DNA of 64,000 nucleotides, taken from the NCBI GenBank assembly GCA_009792885.1, contig WMCF01000025.1, positions 647,233 to 711,232 on the forward strand. The letters run 5' to 3'. The stretch is from Eremophila alpestris peregrina. Taxonomy: Eukaryota; Chordata; Aves; Passeriformes; Alaudidae. Each line of letters begins with the position of its first letter. Position 1 is the first letter of the stretch. This document shows, piece after piece, positions 20,861 through 33,306 of this stretch. The notes beneath the pieces are model-generated. The model was given only the letters and a program-made list of their open reading frames with translations. It did no database searches and was not told where the DNA came from. The position numbers and the translations under genes were made by a program.

Positions 20861-23800
20861 TTGAAAGAGACACAAAACCTGCCTTCATCTTCTTCACCCT
20901 TAAAGACTCTTCAGGTCTATTCTTTCCATCAGAATTGAGGAAAGAGTGACAATTTCTATTAAATGTTTGTAAAATTATTTTAATAAACCTGTAAATTTTA
21001 TTTTGACCAGTCTGTTTTTCAACTAGCTTTAAAATAACTGTTCAAAGCATCAGAACAGTCAGAAATGCAAACCAGCTTGGTAATGTAAATGTATGTCCTT
21101 TTACTCATTTGTTTCTTCTGGAATTAATTCAGATTTTATTAGTCTTCCAATACACTGCCAAATGAACAGAAGGAAGCATTACTCACTTTCCCTCACAATA
21201 TCCATCAGAGGGCTGTGCTGTAAGCAAAGTCCACTGGTGCTCTTCTCAGGGTGTTTTTTAGTTTATAGGTGTGGATGAGGACATCATAACAATTTCACCC
21301 ACAAGTAAGTAATTTGGTACCAATTATTGACTCACTTTCATAAAATTTTCCCCTGTGCTGAAGAAGTAGACCAAAGAGGTCTACAGTTTCAACATGTCTG
21401 TCTTTTCTAAGGAGAATATATTGGAGCATATTCTCTTGTGCAAGCATATCTGTGAGAGCAATGAACACAGCTCATGGAGTCTGGAAAACATCAGTAGTCT
21501 GTCTATTCAAGAGTTCAGTAGATTTTTCTAAAACCTCTCATGTGGTCAGTCTGATACAGCAGCCCCAGATAAGGTATCTGGGGCCTATATTTACTGCATT
21601 GAATTTTTATTTTCCAGTCTCCTCTTCCACTTGAATCTTTTGGGAAAGTCAAAGACAAAATTATTTCCATCTGGTATTTCCCAGGCTCATCAAAGAAAAC
21701 AATCAGCTAACAAAATGATTGGTAATACACTTGGCATTTCACAGTAGTTCCCTTCCTTATATATCAATATACATTTTCACTTTCCCCTGTAGGATTTGCA
21801 GGTGGCAGTTTCAGAACTCTGATTTATGTAAATTTTATCTCACTAATTACCTGCCTACTCCCAAAGTCTGCTTAAAATTCTTAATTGTTTACAAGTTACT
21901 ATAAAGAACTAGTGTTGAAGTTTCCCTGTTCACTGTTTATTCCTTGTGGCAATGAAAACTGACTGAGAGACAGTGCTTTGGTATTTCTTTTCAACCTTGA
22001 ACAGCATACTAATAGGCAGGTGGATTGACAAGTAGACTGATATTGGCAGAGCTGGGGAAGGGAAAGATTGCTTGACAGAGCCTGTCTTTATGGCATGTGC
22101 ACAGGGATCTCCAAAGAAAGGTATGCATAAGTACTAATTCCTTTTTTTTAAGTTTTATTGACTCTTGACCTGTGCTTTAGTACTTACAGACAAAATGCAT
22201 ATATGATGCAGAATTCCAATTTTCATTCTTAATGGGGAAAATATCAGGCCACTACAAATCATCTGCTACTCTCCTCAGTGCCCTCTGTGTCTCAGAAGCT
22301 TTAAAAAATGTGTACAGCTGTTATAAAAATCGGTTTGTTTTTAGATCCAAAATTCAGCTACATGTGGAATGGTAATTTTATTTTTATTGTGTAGTAATAA
22401 GTCACTGTCCCTTTCTGTTGCCACTATGTGGCAGATATGCACTTGTTCATATTATAGAATCTGTGCATAATATGTTTCTGATCAGCATTTTTACCTAGTT
22501 TTAAAAGCTGCTCTTCAAGTAGTGAGACTTTGGGTTTTGGGTTTAATTTTTTTTTGGTGTTTAAGTGCAGATGTTTATTTACAAAACTCAGAATAATTCC
22601 ATGCACTGGAAAATTATTCTTTAGCTCAAATTTCTTCTTTTCTCTTGTTTTATCTGCATCCTTAGTTTAAAAACTCCTCTTTTTTCTGCTTCAGAAAGCT
22701 GAGATGTGAGAGTAAGAGGTGATTGAGAATCTGAATGCTCAACAGCATAGGCCATAAAGTATCTTTGTTGGCACTTGTGAACTGAACTGGGACAGCACAG
22801 CTGGATCTGAACATTAATCCCTCAATAATTGATGATTAATCTATTAAAGTTTAATGGAGAGTTGATAAGTAATGGTCTGGCTGCCATGTCACTTGATTGT
22901 AAATATAGCAAGTTGCCTGGAAATATGTTTTTTCTTTTGTCTATCAGAAGCAAACATAGAGGAAGGAGAAAGAGGGAAAAAGAAAGCTACATGTAAGGAC
23001 AAAATATGTCCATGACCAAAGTCATGGTCTGCACCGTGGCAAGTGCAAAGTGCTGGAAGAATCACTCACATAGGCAGACTCCTCATATGATCTGCTTCAT
23101 TCCAATCCTGTGCAACAATTCAGTTCTAGATTACCTAAGAATATCAGGTTGAGCATGTTTTACCCTTTTAAAGTACATTTTTGAAGCAGTAGATGGGATT
23201 TTAGACAGGAAGAAAACCCAACCCCAAAAAACCACTGACAAAACCAAACCCCTTTCAATAGGCCAGTCTAGTTCTGTATTTCTTTGAGATAGTTGGAGGT
23301 GGAGGTTTGCACATGTCAGTGTGTAGGGGCAGTGTCTCAGTATGCTATCAAAGAGCTGCACTTGATGAAAGCACACGTTTTGGGAAATCTTACACAACAT
23401 GTGGCATAAGAACCACTTCTAGCACAAAAAGGTGACATTTTTTATTCATCTGGCCTTACATGTGCAGGCATTATGCTGTGCTGTGGCCTTAGGTCTCTTT
23501 CCAGCCAGAAGAACAAAGCTTGCTCAAGTGTGAAATTCACCAGTGTGAATGAGACCAGTATCTTCCATCACTTTTAATTTTATCTCCTACCAATCTTGGA
23601 AATGGGAAACTAGGAACATATATCTGTTCTGGTGTCAAACCACCAACAAATGCATTTGTTTTTGTCTTATTGGATGTTTTAAGATAATTTAGAATGTGCT
23701 TATCTGTCTATGGCAATTTGTGTAGATAATAGAATGTAACTTGAAATTGTTTGATCCCATTCATCTGATGTTGCTTGGCATTAGGCTGTAAGGTGGGTGG

Positions 23801-25167
23801 GGTATTATGCTACCTGGATAGGGTAAGATGTCTGATACCCAAAACAGTAGAAAAAGACCAGCTCTTAGAGTGTGCAAGTGAATGACTTATGTTTCAGGTG
23901 ATGCATGATTCAAATATTTCTGTTCAGAAACATAATCTCTAGTTGTACACATTTTAACTATGAAGCGAGCATTTGCTATCCACCTTCTTCCCTGTTCATT
24001 TTCTTTCATCACTGTGAGGGAAAATATCTTCTAGGAAAAGGCAAAGTTCTGGTGTGTAGCTGTATTACAGAACTCAGTGGAAAATTACTTGAATTCAAAT
24101 TTTTTTTTTTAACTTAACTGTGCTTTGCTTTCCTCTTTTTTAAATTAATGACGTCCTTGATGCATTATAAAGTTTCATTACATAATGACTGGAAGAAGTT
24201 ATGCTATGAAGATTGTGGAGAGTTAAAATATTCCCAGCTGTGATAGAATGACCTGGAGTTGTTGGGCTGGTAGAGCTGTTCACTGTGGTTCTTCTCACTA
24301 CATTTGAAAAGACACAGAAATAAGTTTTAAAGCAAGGAAATTAGTAAGAAAACAATTGCATTCTCCTTCATTTTAAAAAAAGAGTTGTTCATCTGACACT
24401 TGGACATAGTAGTCAATAAAGAACACACAATCTTTGGTTTGCTGAAGCAATTTTATACGGTTTTATAATTTTATAATATGACAATTATACATAGAATGAC
24501 TATGTGATAATGTCACAAATATTTTAAATGTACAATTTAGCATGAAAAATATTGTACATTATGCGTGATTTTAGTTCTAAATGCTGCTAGGACAATTGAG
24601 AAGTCTGAATGAAAAGCAAATCCAGCTGAAATATGACAGATTAGGTTATGATGAAAGCATGAGCCTAAGTAAATATCATGTGATTTAGAAGATTACCTTT
24701 TAATAAAAACAAATATTTTTAAAGATACACATAATTCAGAAAGGAAGAAAGGATTATTAATGTATACTTATATCCAAATGCACTGGAGAAGAATTTTTCA
24801 AAGTTTATATGACATGATTGCCATATCTACAGGAAAAAAGAGGTGCAGCCTCAGTCTTGCTGTTGCAACTGAGCGACATCAAGTGCCGTGGTCTGTTTTA
24901 TGTGTCTGAAGAGCTAAAGAATTTCTTTTTCTATTAATTATATACCTCAGGGTACCTTAACATAGAAAGCAAAAAAGATTTTTATTTCTAAAAATATAAG
25001 TGGAGACAATAATACATTTTTGCATGTACAATTTACATTTTTACAAAGAAATATTACTTAGTTAAACAAAAACAAACTCTAGAATAGAACCTCACCTTGT
25101 TATTAAAAATAAACATATGCATATTTACCCTGGCTTCTGATATATCAGAGCATTTACCTTGTAAAAC
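20861..25167. other. Unique AT-rich sequence, no gene seen
   Basis: Frames here reach at most 89 codons (23131-23400, minus) and are not recognisable. About 22800-22920 has several ATTAAT/AATTGATGATTAAT-type motifs of the kind seen in conserved enhancers, but this is only a guess from composition. No interspersed repeat is recognised. Confidence 0.55.
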
Positions 25168-25204
25168 AACCAAAGCAAACCAAAGCAAGCCAAAGCAAAC
25201 CATA
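25168..25204. repeat. Minisatellite-like (CCAAAGCAAA)n, about 3 units
   Basis: Three near-identical 10-11-bp units (CCAAAGCAAA, CCAAAGCAAG, CCAAAGCAAA) run head to tail. The array is short and looks like a local slippage product. Confidence 0.75.
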
Positions 25205-28200
25205 AAACCAGCTCTGTGCTCGTAACTGTAAGCTGGTGAAAGCATTCCAGGCCCTCTTTAATAAAGACACTTGGGTGTAGTGATGCCATTGATTAAAGGC
25301 TGGACATTTTGAATACTCCTCTCCCAGCAAATTTTAGGAAGCACAAGTATAGTACCAGGCACACAGTTACCTGTTCCAATCACTCTTTATAACTTGCACT
25401 ATGCCAGCAGTGATTCAGACTCCTCTTTGAGCTCACTTGGAACATTCAGCCTCTGGGGGACCAATGGGTTGTACAAGAGACAGAGTCCAAGACATATTTA
25501 GGCTTACTTGGGAATTTCATCCAGTCTGTGTTCTGGCCTCATCTTCAAATCTATTTTTTACTCCTCATGAGTCAAATAGCAATAAAAGCTTTATTCATGA
25601 AGTGGAGAGCTGGAAAAATTTGTTTTCATCTTGCAGAAATACTACATCAAGATGGTGGCTGTATGAGTGGAACAATAGAAGCACAAAACTTGCATAAGAC
25701 AGAGAGGAGGCCAAGGATGGATTTGTGGAAGGAAAGCTCACCAATGCAAGAATAGGGGTTTTTTAAACCTCAAATATTTTATGTTAACACCAAAACCAAC
25801 AGATTCCTTTGAAAGGGCATTGGATATTTCCAATTATTTCCAATTGACCAGTAATTTTCTATTCTTTTAATGATCATACTTTATGATATCTAGTTTGTAT
25901 GCAACAATTCCCATCTTATGAAGCAAGCAGTAGCTGCACAAGTTGCATAACACTGATCATATGCAAAAATAATATAAAATCTTCATACTTAGAAATGTCT
26001 TTGCAACAATTTGTCCCAAAGGGAAAGGTGATTGATGCTGTTACAGAGTAGTTACATAGCAGTTTGAAAATGTCTGCAATAAAAATCAGTCAAAGGCCAA
26101 CCAGATTCAGATGCCAGTGCTGGAAAAGCAAAATCTATAAACTGGCATCTGGGTTCTTCATCTGCCAAGCTTGTCCCCTGAGTAGTTAAAGTGTCTGGCT
26201 CCTGTGCATGAACTGACAGGGCAAACAAACAGAGTGGCCTATGTTTGACATCACCAGTAACATAGTAATGTCAGATCCATCTTCAATGGAGTATGAAGAC
26301 TTCTCAACTCTCACTGATCACCTGCAAGGCTGAAAAAATCTGAATTTAACCTATGCCTGATTTTTGGCCCTCCATGTTCTAAAATTATTCTTGTAATGAA
26401 ACAATTGAGCCTTCATATGGATTTCAGTAAACTTTCCTTTTTTCTTTTTTTTTTAAGAGTTGCTCTTGTGGCATTTTTTTGTGCCAAAGGCAATGGAGAA
26501 ATATATTGTTCTTTATGGAACTCTGTGTTCCTGCAGAACTGAAATTTGGATTCTTGAAATCTCTACATTTGAAATCCATCAGTGCCATAAAATCCCAGCC
26601 CTCTCAAATATGAAGGTAGATAAAATTTCTGAGACCTACTGTAAAAGAAGGTTTAGATGAGACAAGAAGAAAACACATTTGATTTCTTTACAATGGGGAT
26701 TGAATTTCTTGTTGTATCACATATGAGTAGTGACATGCTTCCAGAACTTTGGTCAAAAGTTCCCCATGCCATATACAGTCATGGAGCTGGACTTTCCCGT
26801 GGGAAGCATCTGTATTAGAAGCCAATTTACAAAAGCAAAGCATTAATTTTTCATACAGGTAGTTTTTTCATAGCCTTTCTCATACAAATTAAAATTTTGA
26901 GAGGGAAAAAAATTGCCTTTCAATCACAGCAGAAAGGAGAAAGCTTCCTTGAAACTTGGTGAAAATGGCAGTGTCAGCAGCTGCAGTCTGCAGGTTTTAT
27001 AGCTGGCCACGATTTGTTTCTGTCTTCTCCACCACAAGAAGGCTTTTTCAGAACATCAATTCTCTGGCCACAATAAAACATCTAATAATTTCAGTGCATA
27101 CCTTTTCATGAGTATTATCTCTGATGACTTTTATTTTTTCTTCAGTCAGTCTTTCCCTGACTAATTTTATCCTAGTTGATAATAACCCTCTGAACTATTT
27201 CCTTGTTCACCCTTTCTTTTCCTAGGACAATGATCCCAGCTCCCTTGGTTTCCTGCTACAATACAGGTTTGATTCTCCTCATCATTGTGCATTCTGAGTT
27301 CTGGCTTGGATTTAGCTCTCCTGAATGTGCATGGCATGAACAAACACCAACATTTCAGATGAGTAATCCATAGTACTGTGTACAAAGACATTAATGTCTA
27401 CCCATCCAAGAATGCATCTACTTTTCCCCTTTTATTTCTCCCTACAGTAGATCAGGTTCACATTGTGGTGGGTAAACAAGCATTGGTCTTCTTCCTCATT
27501 TGATTAAAGCTTGATAGGTCCTTTTTCTGTATTTCTTGTTAGGCCCTAAGGGTGAGGTCCACATTCCATTAATATTTGAATTTCATCCTCTTCCTCTTAC
27601 TCTTCAATCTTCTGCATTTGCTGGGCAGGTGAACGAAGCAATGCAAGTGTCCTGCTTACAGACAGATCATCCTCTGTGTAGACTATTTTTCCCAATTTGT
27701 ATTACCAGCTGTATCAGGAACAAACCATTGTTTTACCAAAATCTTTTACAGAGGATCCAAGCAGCTCAGTCAGAAGGCTAGCCTTAAGTTTGTCACCATT
27801 TGATCAAATGACTTCCCTGTCCATAAAATGTACTGCTGTCTGCCTTGCAGTTTTTAGCCTGTTTTTTACTATCTGCCAGCTTCTCTAGATGCTTAATAAT
27901 TTCTGCTATAACAGCAAAGTAGATATTTAACTATGTTCTTATTTAAATTATATTATGAAGGCCTGGGATAAAGGGAAGTGGTTTAAAAAGAGGAAAGTTC
28001 TTTTTCTTTACAAGAGGAAAATGAGTATAATAACAGAGATAAGTTATTTGTTTGTCACACACTTTTCTCTGACTAGGCACTTAAGGTCTGTGTTCTGGTG
28101 TCTGATCAAACACTGTTTTATTGCATTCATCTTTGCTGCAATTGTTTTGTGAGGCTGCATGCAATAAAGGTTCTCTTCAGCATCCCATGATTTTCAAGAG

Positions 28201-31200
28201 AAAGTGACAGTATGAACGTCTGTTATATCTCAAGAGCCCTTCAGAAGATCTAAGGTGGAGGCAACTTTAAAGCACGGGTTACATGCTTTTCCTCTCTTGA
28301 AGAAAAAATGATGACATTTAGGTATTTCAAAACAAGTAAATGAGGTAACTAAATTGAATTTAAGGGAATTTCAGTAAGTTTTGTTGAATCAAAATTCTTT
28401 TTTTCCCCTTGGGGGAAAAAGAAAAGCCAGTTAAAGAAAGTAGTATAATTGTTTACATTTGAAAAGAGTTTTTCAGTGCCACTTATGACAGGTTTTACAG
28501 TACAGGCTTTGGTAAAAAGTACAGCACTGATTAGAAAAGGCTTTTTTTTTCCAAGTTCACTTTTTTAAAATTTTAACTGAATCATGTGATAATGAAAGAA
28601 AAAATATGTACAAAATATGGCTGAGAATTATCATTGATGTGATTCCAGTACTTCAGCACATTATGTTCATTTCATGCTGGATATTTAATACCATTTGTGT
28701 AACCACTTTGTAGCGAACTGTGCAAGTTCCCATTAAAACAATATATTAAACCAGCCTTAAAATATGGTTCTTTAAGGTGGGCTGTGATGAAGGAGAAGAG
28801 ATACAGATGGAGTTATGTTATGTCATGGCAGGATGTGTTTCAGCATGCCCAGTAGTAAAGGGGTATGTAAATTCTTATCATTAGATGTCAAATTTTTGAG
28901 CCAGGACTTGTTCTTGATGCTCTATGAAGACACAGGTACATTTATGGAACCATAAAAATATATCAGGATAAAATGGGTTAGGTTGGGGTTCTTTTCCCTT
29001 CACTTTTTATCTTGGATTGATTACCTTAAACTACTTTCTTGCTATAGCATTCAAATTACTTTCCTCACTTACCAGAAAAAAAAAAAAAAAAGGGTAAATT
29101 AACTTATTGAAATTGCAGGGTGGGGGTTTGTCTGTGGGATTGCAGACACACCTGGTTTTCCCTTTAAGATTTAATTTTCTTTCGGTTTACCTTATTTAAG
29201 AGTTCCAGTATTAGTATTTATATACTAAGGTATTATGGGCTCTCCCAATCTACCTTGTGAAACAGCTAATTTGTTTAGCTTCAGTGCACAGAAGCACAAG
29301 AGAGTTAACGCAGGGCTCTCATATAACTTTTACAACTTGTGACAACACAAAGCACCTCTCAGATGTTAATACGCCGTGGGGCTTTAAACCTCATGCATTT
29401 TGCAAATATGACCTGAAAAGAAAATTCTGCTTCTTATGAGTTTAAATACCTGGTTTTTTTCAAATTTGTAAGTTAAAAATAACTAGAATTTTTTTTCAAA
29501 TATTAATGATAACCACTTGCCCAACAGACCTTAGAAATCATTTGTTTTACCTGTAAACTATAAACTGCTTACTAATGTTAATGTTCATTTATTAATTCAC
29601 TTTGTTGAAAAGTTAAGATGCCAGGATTTTCACAATTTGTACAGACACAGCTTCCTCATAATTTTAAGTTAAATACTTTTGCTTTAGAGTTTTGGGGTTT
29701 GATCAAATTGTTTTTTCTAAATTGTGAAAATAAGACAATAATGAATCAAATTAGGAGTCTAAATGAACAAATGAGTATCTGCCTCAGATACCTGATTTTA
29801 AGTGTCTAGTTGAAAAAAATACAAGATAAAAATTTTTAAGGATAGTTTAATCCAAACTATTAAAAGTACAAAGGTAAAAAGAATCATGAGGTTCAATTTT
29901 CAGATAGTTTAGGATGTGATTTAGTTAAAGACCAAAAAGCATGCAATTATTCAATGCACTAGCTTATTTTATATAAGTAACGATTGGGGCATGAAAAATT
30001 TCTTAGGACTTACTCCAGGAAACTTCTCAGCTATATATAAAAATGTGCAACAGTTGCACCACCCATTTTGCCTATGGTTTCTATCACCAAAGAAGGTAGA
30101 AAAATTTATTGTCTTATATCTGAAAGTTGCCAAGCATACCTTCCTTTGGGAATCATCTTCATTACTGTAATTCTTAGAAGCTCAAGTCATGGGCCAATAC
30201 TCCCCGGTGCTAGTCACTGTACAAACAAATTATGTATAGCTGTGTTGTTTCTACAATGCCAGCCAAGACCAAATGAATGAAAATAAACAACTGTAGCTGT
30301 ATCTGCTGCAGACTAACAGCCAGAGTACTAACATCATTAGTCTTTTGCAGGAATTACAGCATGAAATAAGTAAAATTATGCATTGAACTGAGTAGTGTAG
30401 ATGATCTAGTTTCTAAACAACAGAGCACAGTGGAAATTTTTACATCTTAACTCTGATATATGCTATTTTGAATGTTTTGGCTTCTATCAATGCTGCTTTT
30501 TCAGAATTTTTTGAGCAACTGTGAGTTTCAGGGTAGCTTGATAGATGAATGCATGCTAATTTTCTGTGAATGTCCCGGAAGCATTAGAGAGGAACCACTT
30601 AAGTCTCTGAAGCCACTATCCTGCCCTGCTCCCTGGTGGAGGGAGTAGAGAAGGTGTACCCAAGAAGGCAGCCTTAGCTAGTCAGATTATGCATTGTGGT
30701 TTATGGCTCATACATTTGTGATGAAGCAGAAGATGACATCTGATGTCATCTTTAAAATGCAGGTTAGGTTCGTCTGAAAGAAAGCTATAAAGCATATCTT
30801 AAGAAGAGCTCTGTGTTCTCCCAAAGTTTATAATCATGAAAAGAAATCAGAACAAAAGCATAAAAAGATTGAATTATAGCAGGTAATTAAAACAAAGTGT
30901 TTGCTGTGCTAGTCTTGTCTGCCACTCCTACTCAGTCAGAATGATAGTTTATTTAATAAGCAGTCTTATTGAAATGGGTTGGTTAACCATTGAGTCAGGG
31001 CTATTCTATAGGAGGAAGCAGCAAAACCCAGTAGGTGATGACTAAAATATTATGTTTAATCCTTATAGCTTGCTAACAACTGAGCCTTTGGCTACATCCA
31101 AAGGTGCTCAAATATAATTTGGAAGACATATATATTTTCTATCAGCTTGCTGGTCTTTTCCCCCTTCCTGCTAAAACAGTTGGCTTACAGTCTGCAGAGG

Positions 31201-33281
31201 TCTTTTACTCAGACACACAATGACTACTTAGTTTCCTTTCTCCTTTTTCCATTGGGCAGATGTGAGATCTAGCATGGGCTTTAAAAGTTTTGTAAATATG
31301 AAGTGCATGAAGCTATCATCCCTAAGCAGGCATAGAGGTAAGTACACAAGCATTACTTTCAGGTACAGATACACTTTTAGAAACTACAGCCCGGTGGGTT
31401 CCTTCAGATAGATTTTTCAGGGCACAATGTCTAATAGGTTCATGTAGATAGATAAGAGCAAACACATTTATTGTGAGCTAAATGCTTGCCCTCTTATCTA
31501 ACATTATATCTGAGATGTTAAAAAATGTGCAGCTTTAATTGTTTGTCTTCTCACCACTGATGTATTTTGTATGTGCAAAAGTGCACCTCCCATAATGTTA
31601 ATTGGGAAAATTAAGAAAATATGTTGAATTGCACGCACAAACTCCATCATGTCTTCTGAAAACTATGTCAGAATCAACAATGTCATATTTCATAGCAGTA
31701 GACAGAAAACAGCTTTTCTAGTCATTAGTAAAATAAATGTCATCCTTTTCCCTCTAGGAAATAGCTGCATCATTCCAAAGAAAAGGGCAGTTTTGTTGGC
31801 TAAGGAATACTTCAGATTTGCCTTGAAAAATAAATTTGATTTCCAAATGAACAGTCAGAGCATTTAATGCAGAGGACTAGAGTTTTGTATAATAGAAGCT
31901 CCTTTTAGGTAAATTTTATGAAAAAAAGGACATTGAAAAGTTCTAACAATAATATGTGCCCTTCAATATATTTTGTTCAGTGAATGTGTAAGTACCTTTG
32001 AATCATTTATGCATACATGCAGGAAACGGATAAATTTTGAACAAATTTAATTGAAATCACCCTTGGAGTGAGTCTGAAGGAAGGATTAAATTTAATGGTC
32101 TCACAGAGTATAATACTGTAGCACTCAACTGCCAATTTTGAAGTCTATATTTTTTCCCAATAAAAGATTCTACACCTCAATCAGCACATGAATGTGAATT
32201 TAATCACATCTCAGAATGAAAATCACTTTGCTTTTGCAGTAATGAGACTGAAGGAAGATGTTGAGACAGACAAATCTCAAAGTTTGGTTTCACTTTAATG
32301 GTGTCATACTAAAACACAGGATTTCTTTTTCACACATTATTTTAAGCGAGTTGTTACCTTGGATCTCAATAAAAATGCCAAGGCACTATTTAAAAAATGT
32401 GAATGGGGATGAACAATATAGGCAAATTTTGGCATGTTTTTGAACCTGCAGTCCCTCTCAGTGGAATGTCCTAGTTGTATTTGGGTGCAGATACATCTTC
32501 ATTTCTATTTCTTTTCTGCTTCTGAACTGGTTCCTGTGTGATGGCTCTTTAAAATAAATTTCTGATAGCTAACAGCTGACTGGATTCCAGCCTCTGATGT
32601 CCAGTATCAAACCCCCAATCCAGTTCACAAAAGAACTATGGAAGCATAGAGGAAGCTGATGTCTGTGAGAAATGTGCTTTGACCATTTAGATAGTCTGTG
32701 CTCTGAGCTCTGGATTTTATGCAGCAGCTAACTACTCTGCTAAATTAGATTGTAGTTGTGGGGAGCATCCAAAAGAGCAATTTTTGCTCTCTAATGTAAC
32801 TATACCTCAACTTCTCTTGTGTGAAATCAAACTAGCAGTCCCAGTTCTTTGCAAAAGTATTGTGAAGATAAATTAATTAATCTATGCCAAATTAAGATAA
32901 ATTAATTTATGTGGTGAGGAATGCCATGGAAAATGCTCATGAGGAAAGTAATAATTCTATATTCAAGAAGGGCTTGAGTTAAAGCTGTGTGAAAAATTGA
33001 TTTTTCACTTCATTAGCTGACCTGAAAAATTGTGGAAAAAATCAATTTTGGACCAACCTGAAATGATTTTCTCTCATTTTTCTCACGGGAACATAAAGAT
33101 AGGAAGTAATATATAAGTTTTATCTCAAGCAAAATATAATTTGTCTGGAAGTAAAGAATTTCATTGTAATCTTTACTATTCATATCTTTTTACCAAATTG
33201 CAGGCAGGTATTGCAGGGAAGTCATCCTTTCCAGACTAATTATTGAGAGTTTATTTTGAAAATAGACTAGCAAGTGTTAGG
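25205..33281. other. Unique AT-rich sequence, no gene seen
   Basis: Eight kilobases without a recognised gene, RNA or repeat family. Small features are an imperfect palindrome around CCCCTTGGGGG (about 28397-28425) and a poly(A) run at 29076-29091. The pyrimidine-richer block at 27150-27880 has frames of up to 81 codons on both strands, none recognisable. Confidence 0.55.
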
Positions 33282-33306
33282 TTTGCTTGCTTGCTTGCTT
33301 GCTTGT
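33282..33306. repeat. (TTGC)n tetranucleotide repeat
   Basis: About six tandem units of TTGC/CTTG, perfect over about 24 bp. Confidence 0.85.

Noticed and set aside
25168..25204. CRISPR-like array or regular spaced repeats
   Set aside because: The units are directly adjacent without spacers, and this is vertebrate DNA; it is a short slippage minisatellite.
28397..28425. Long palindrome around CCCCTTGGGGG
   Set aside because: Only the central 9 bp pair cleanly; the rest is a T-run facing an A-run, which is common in AT-rich DNA.
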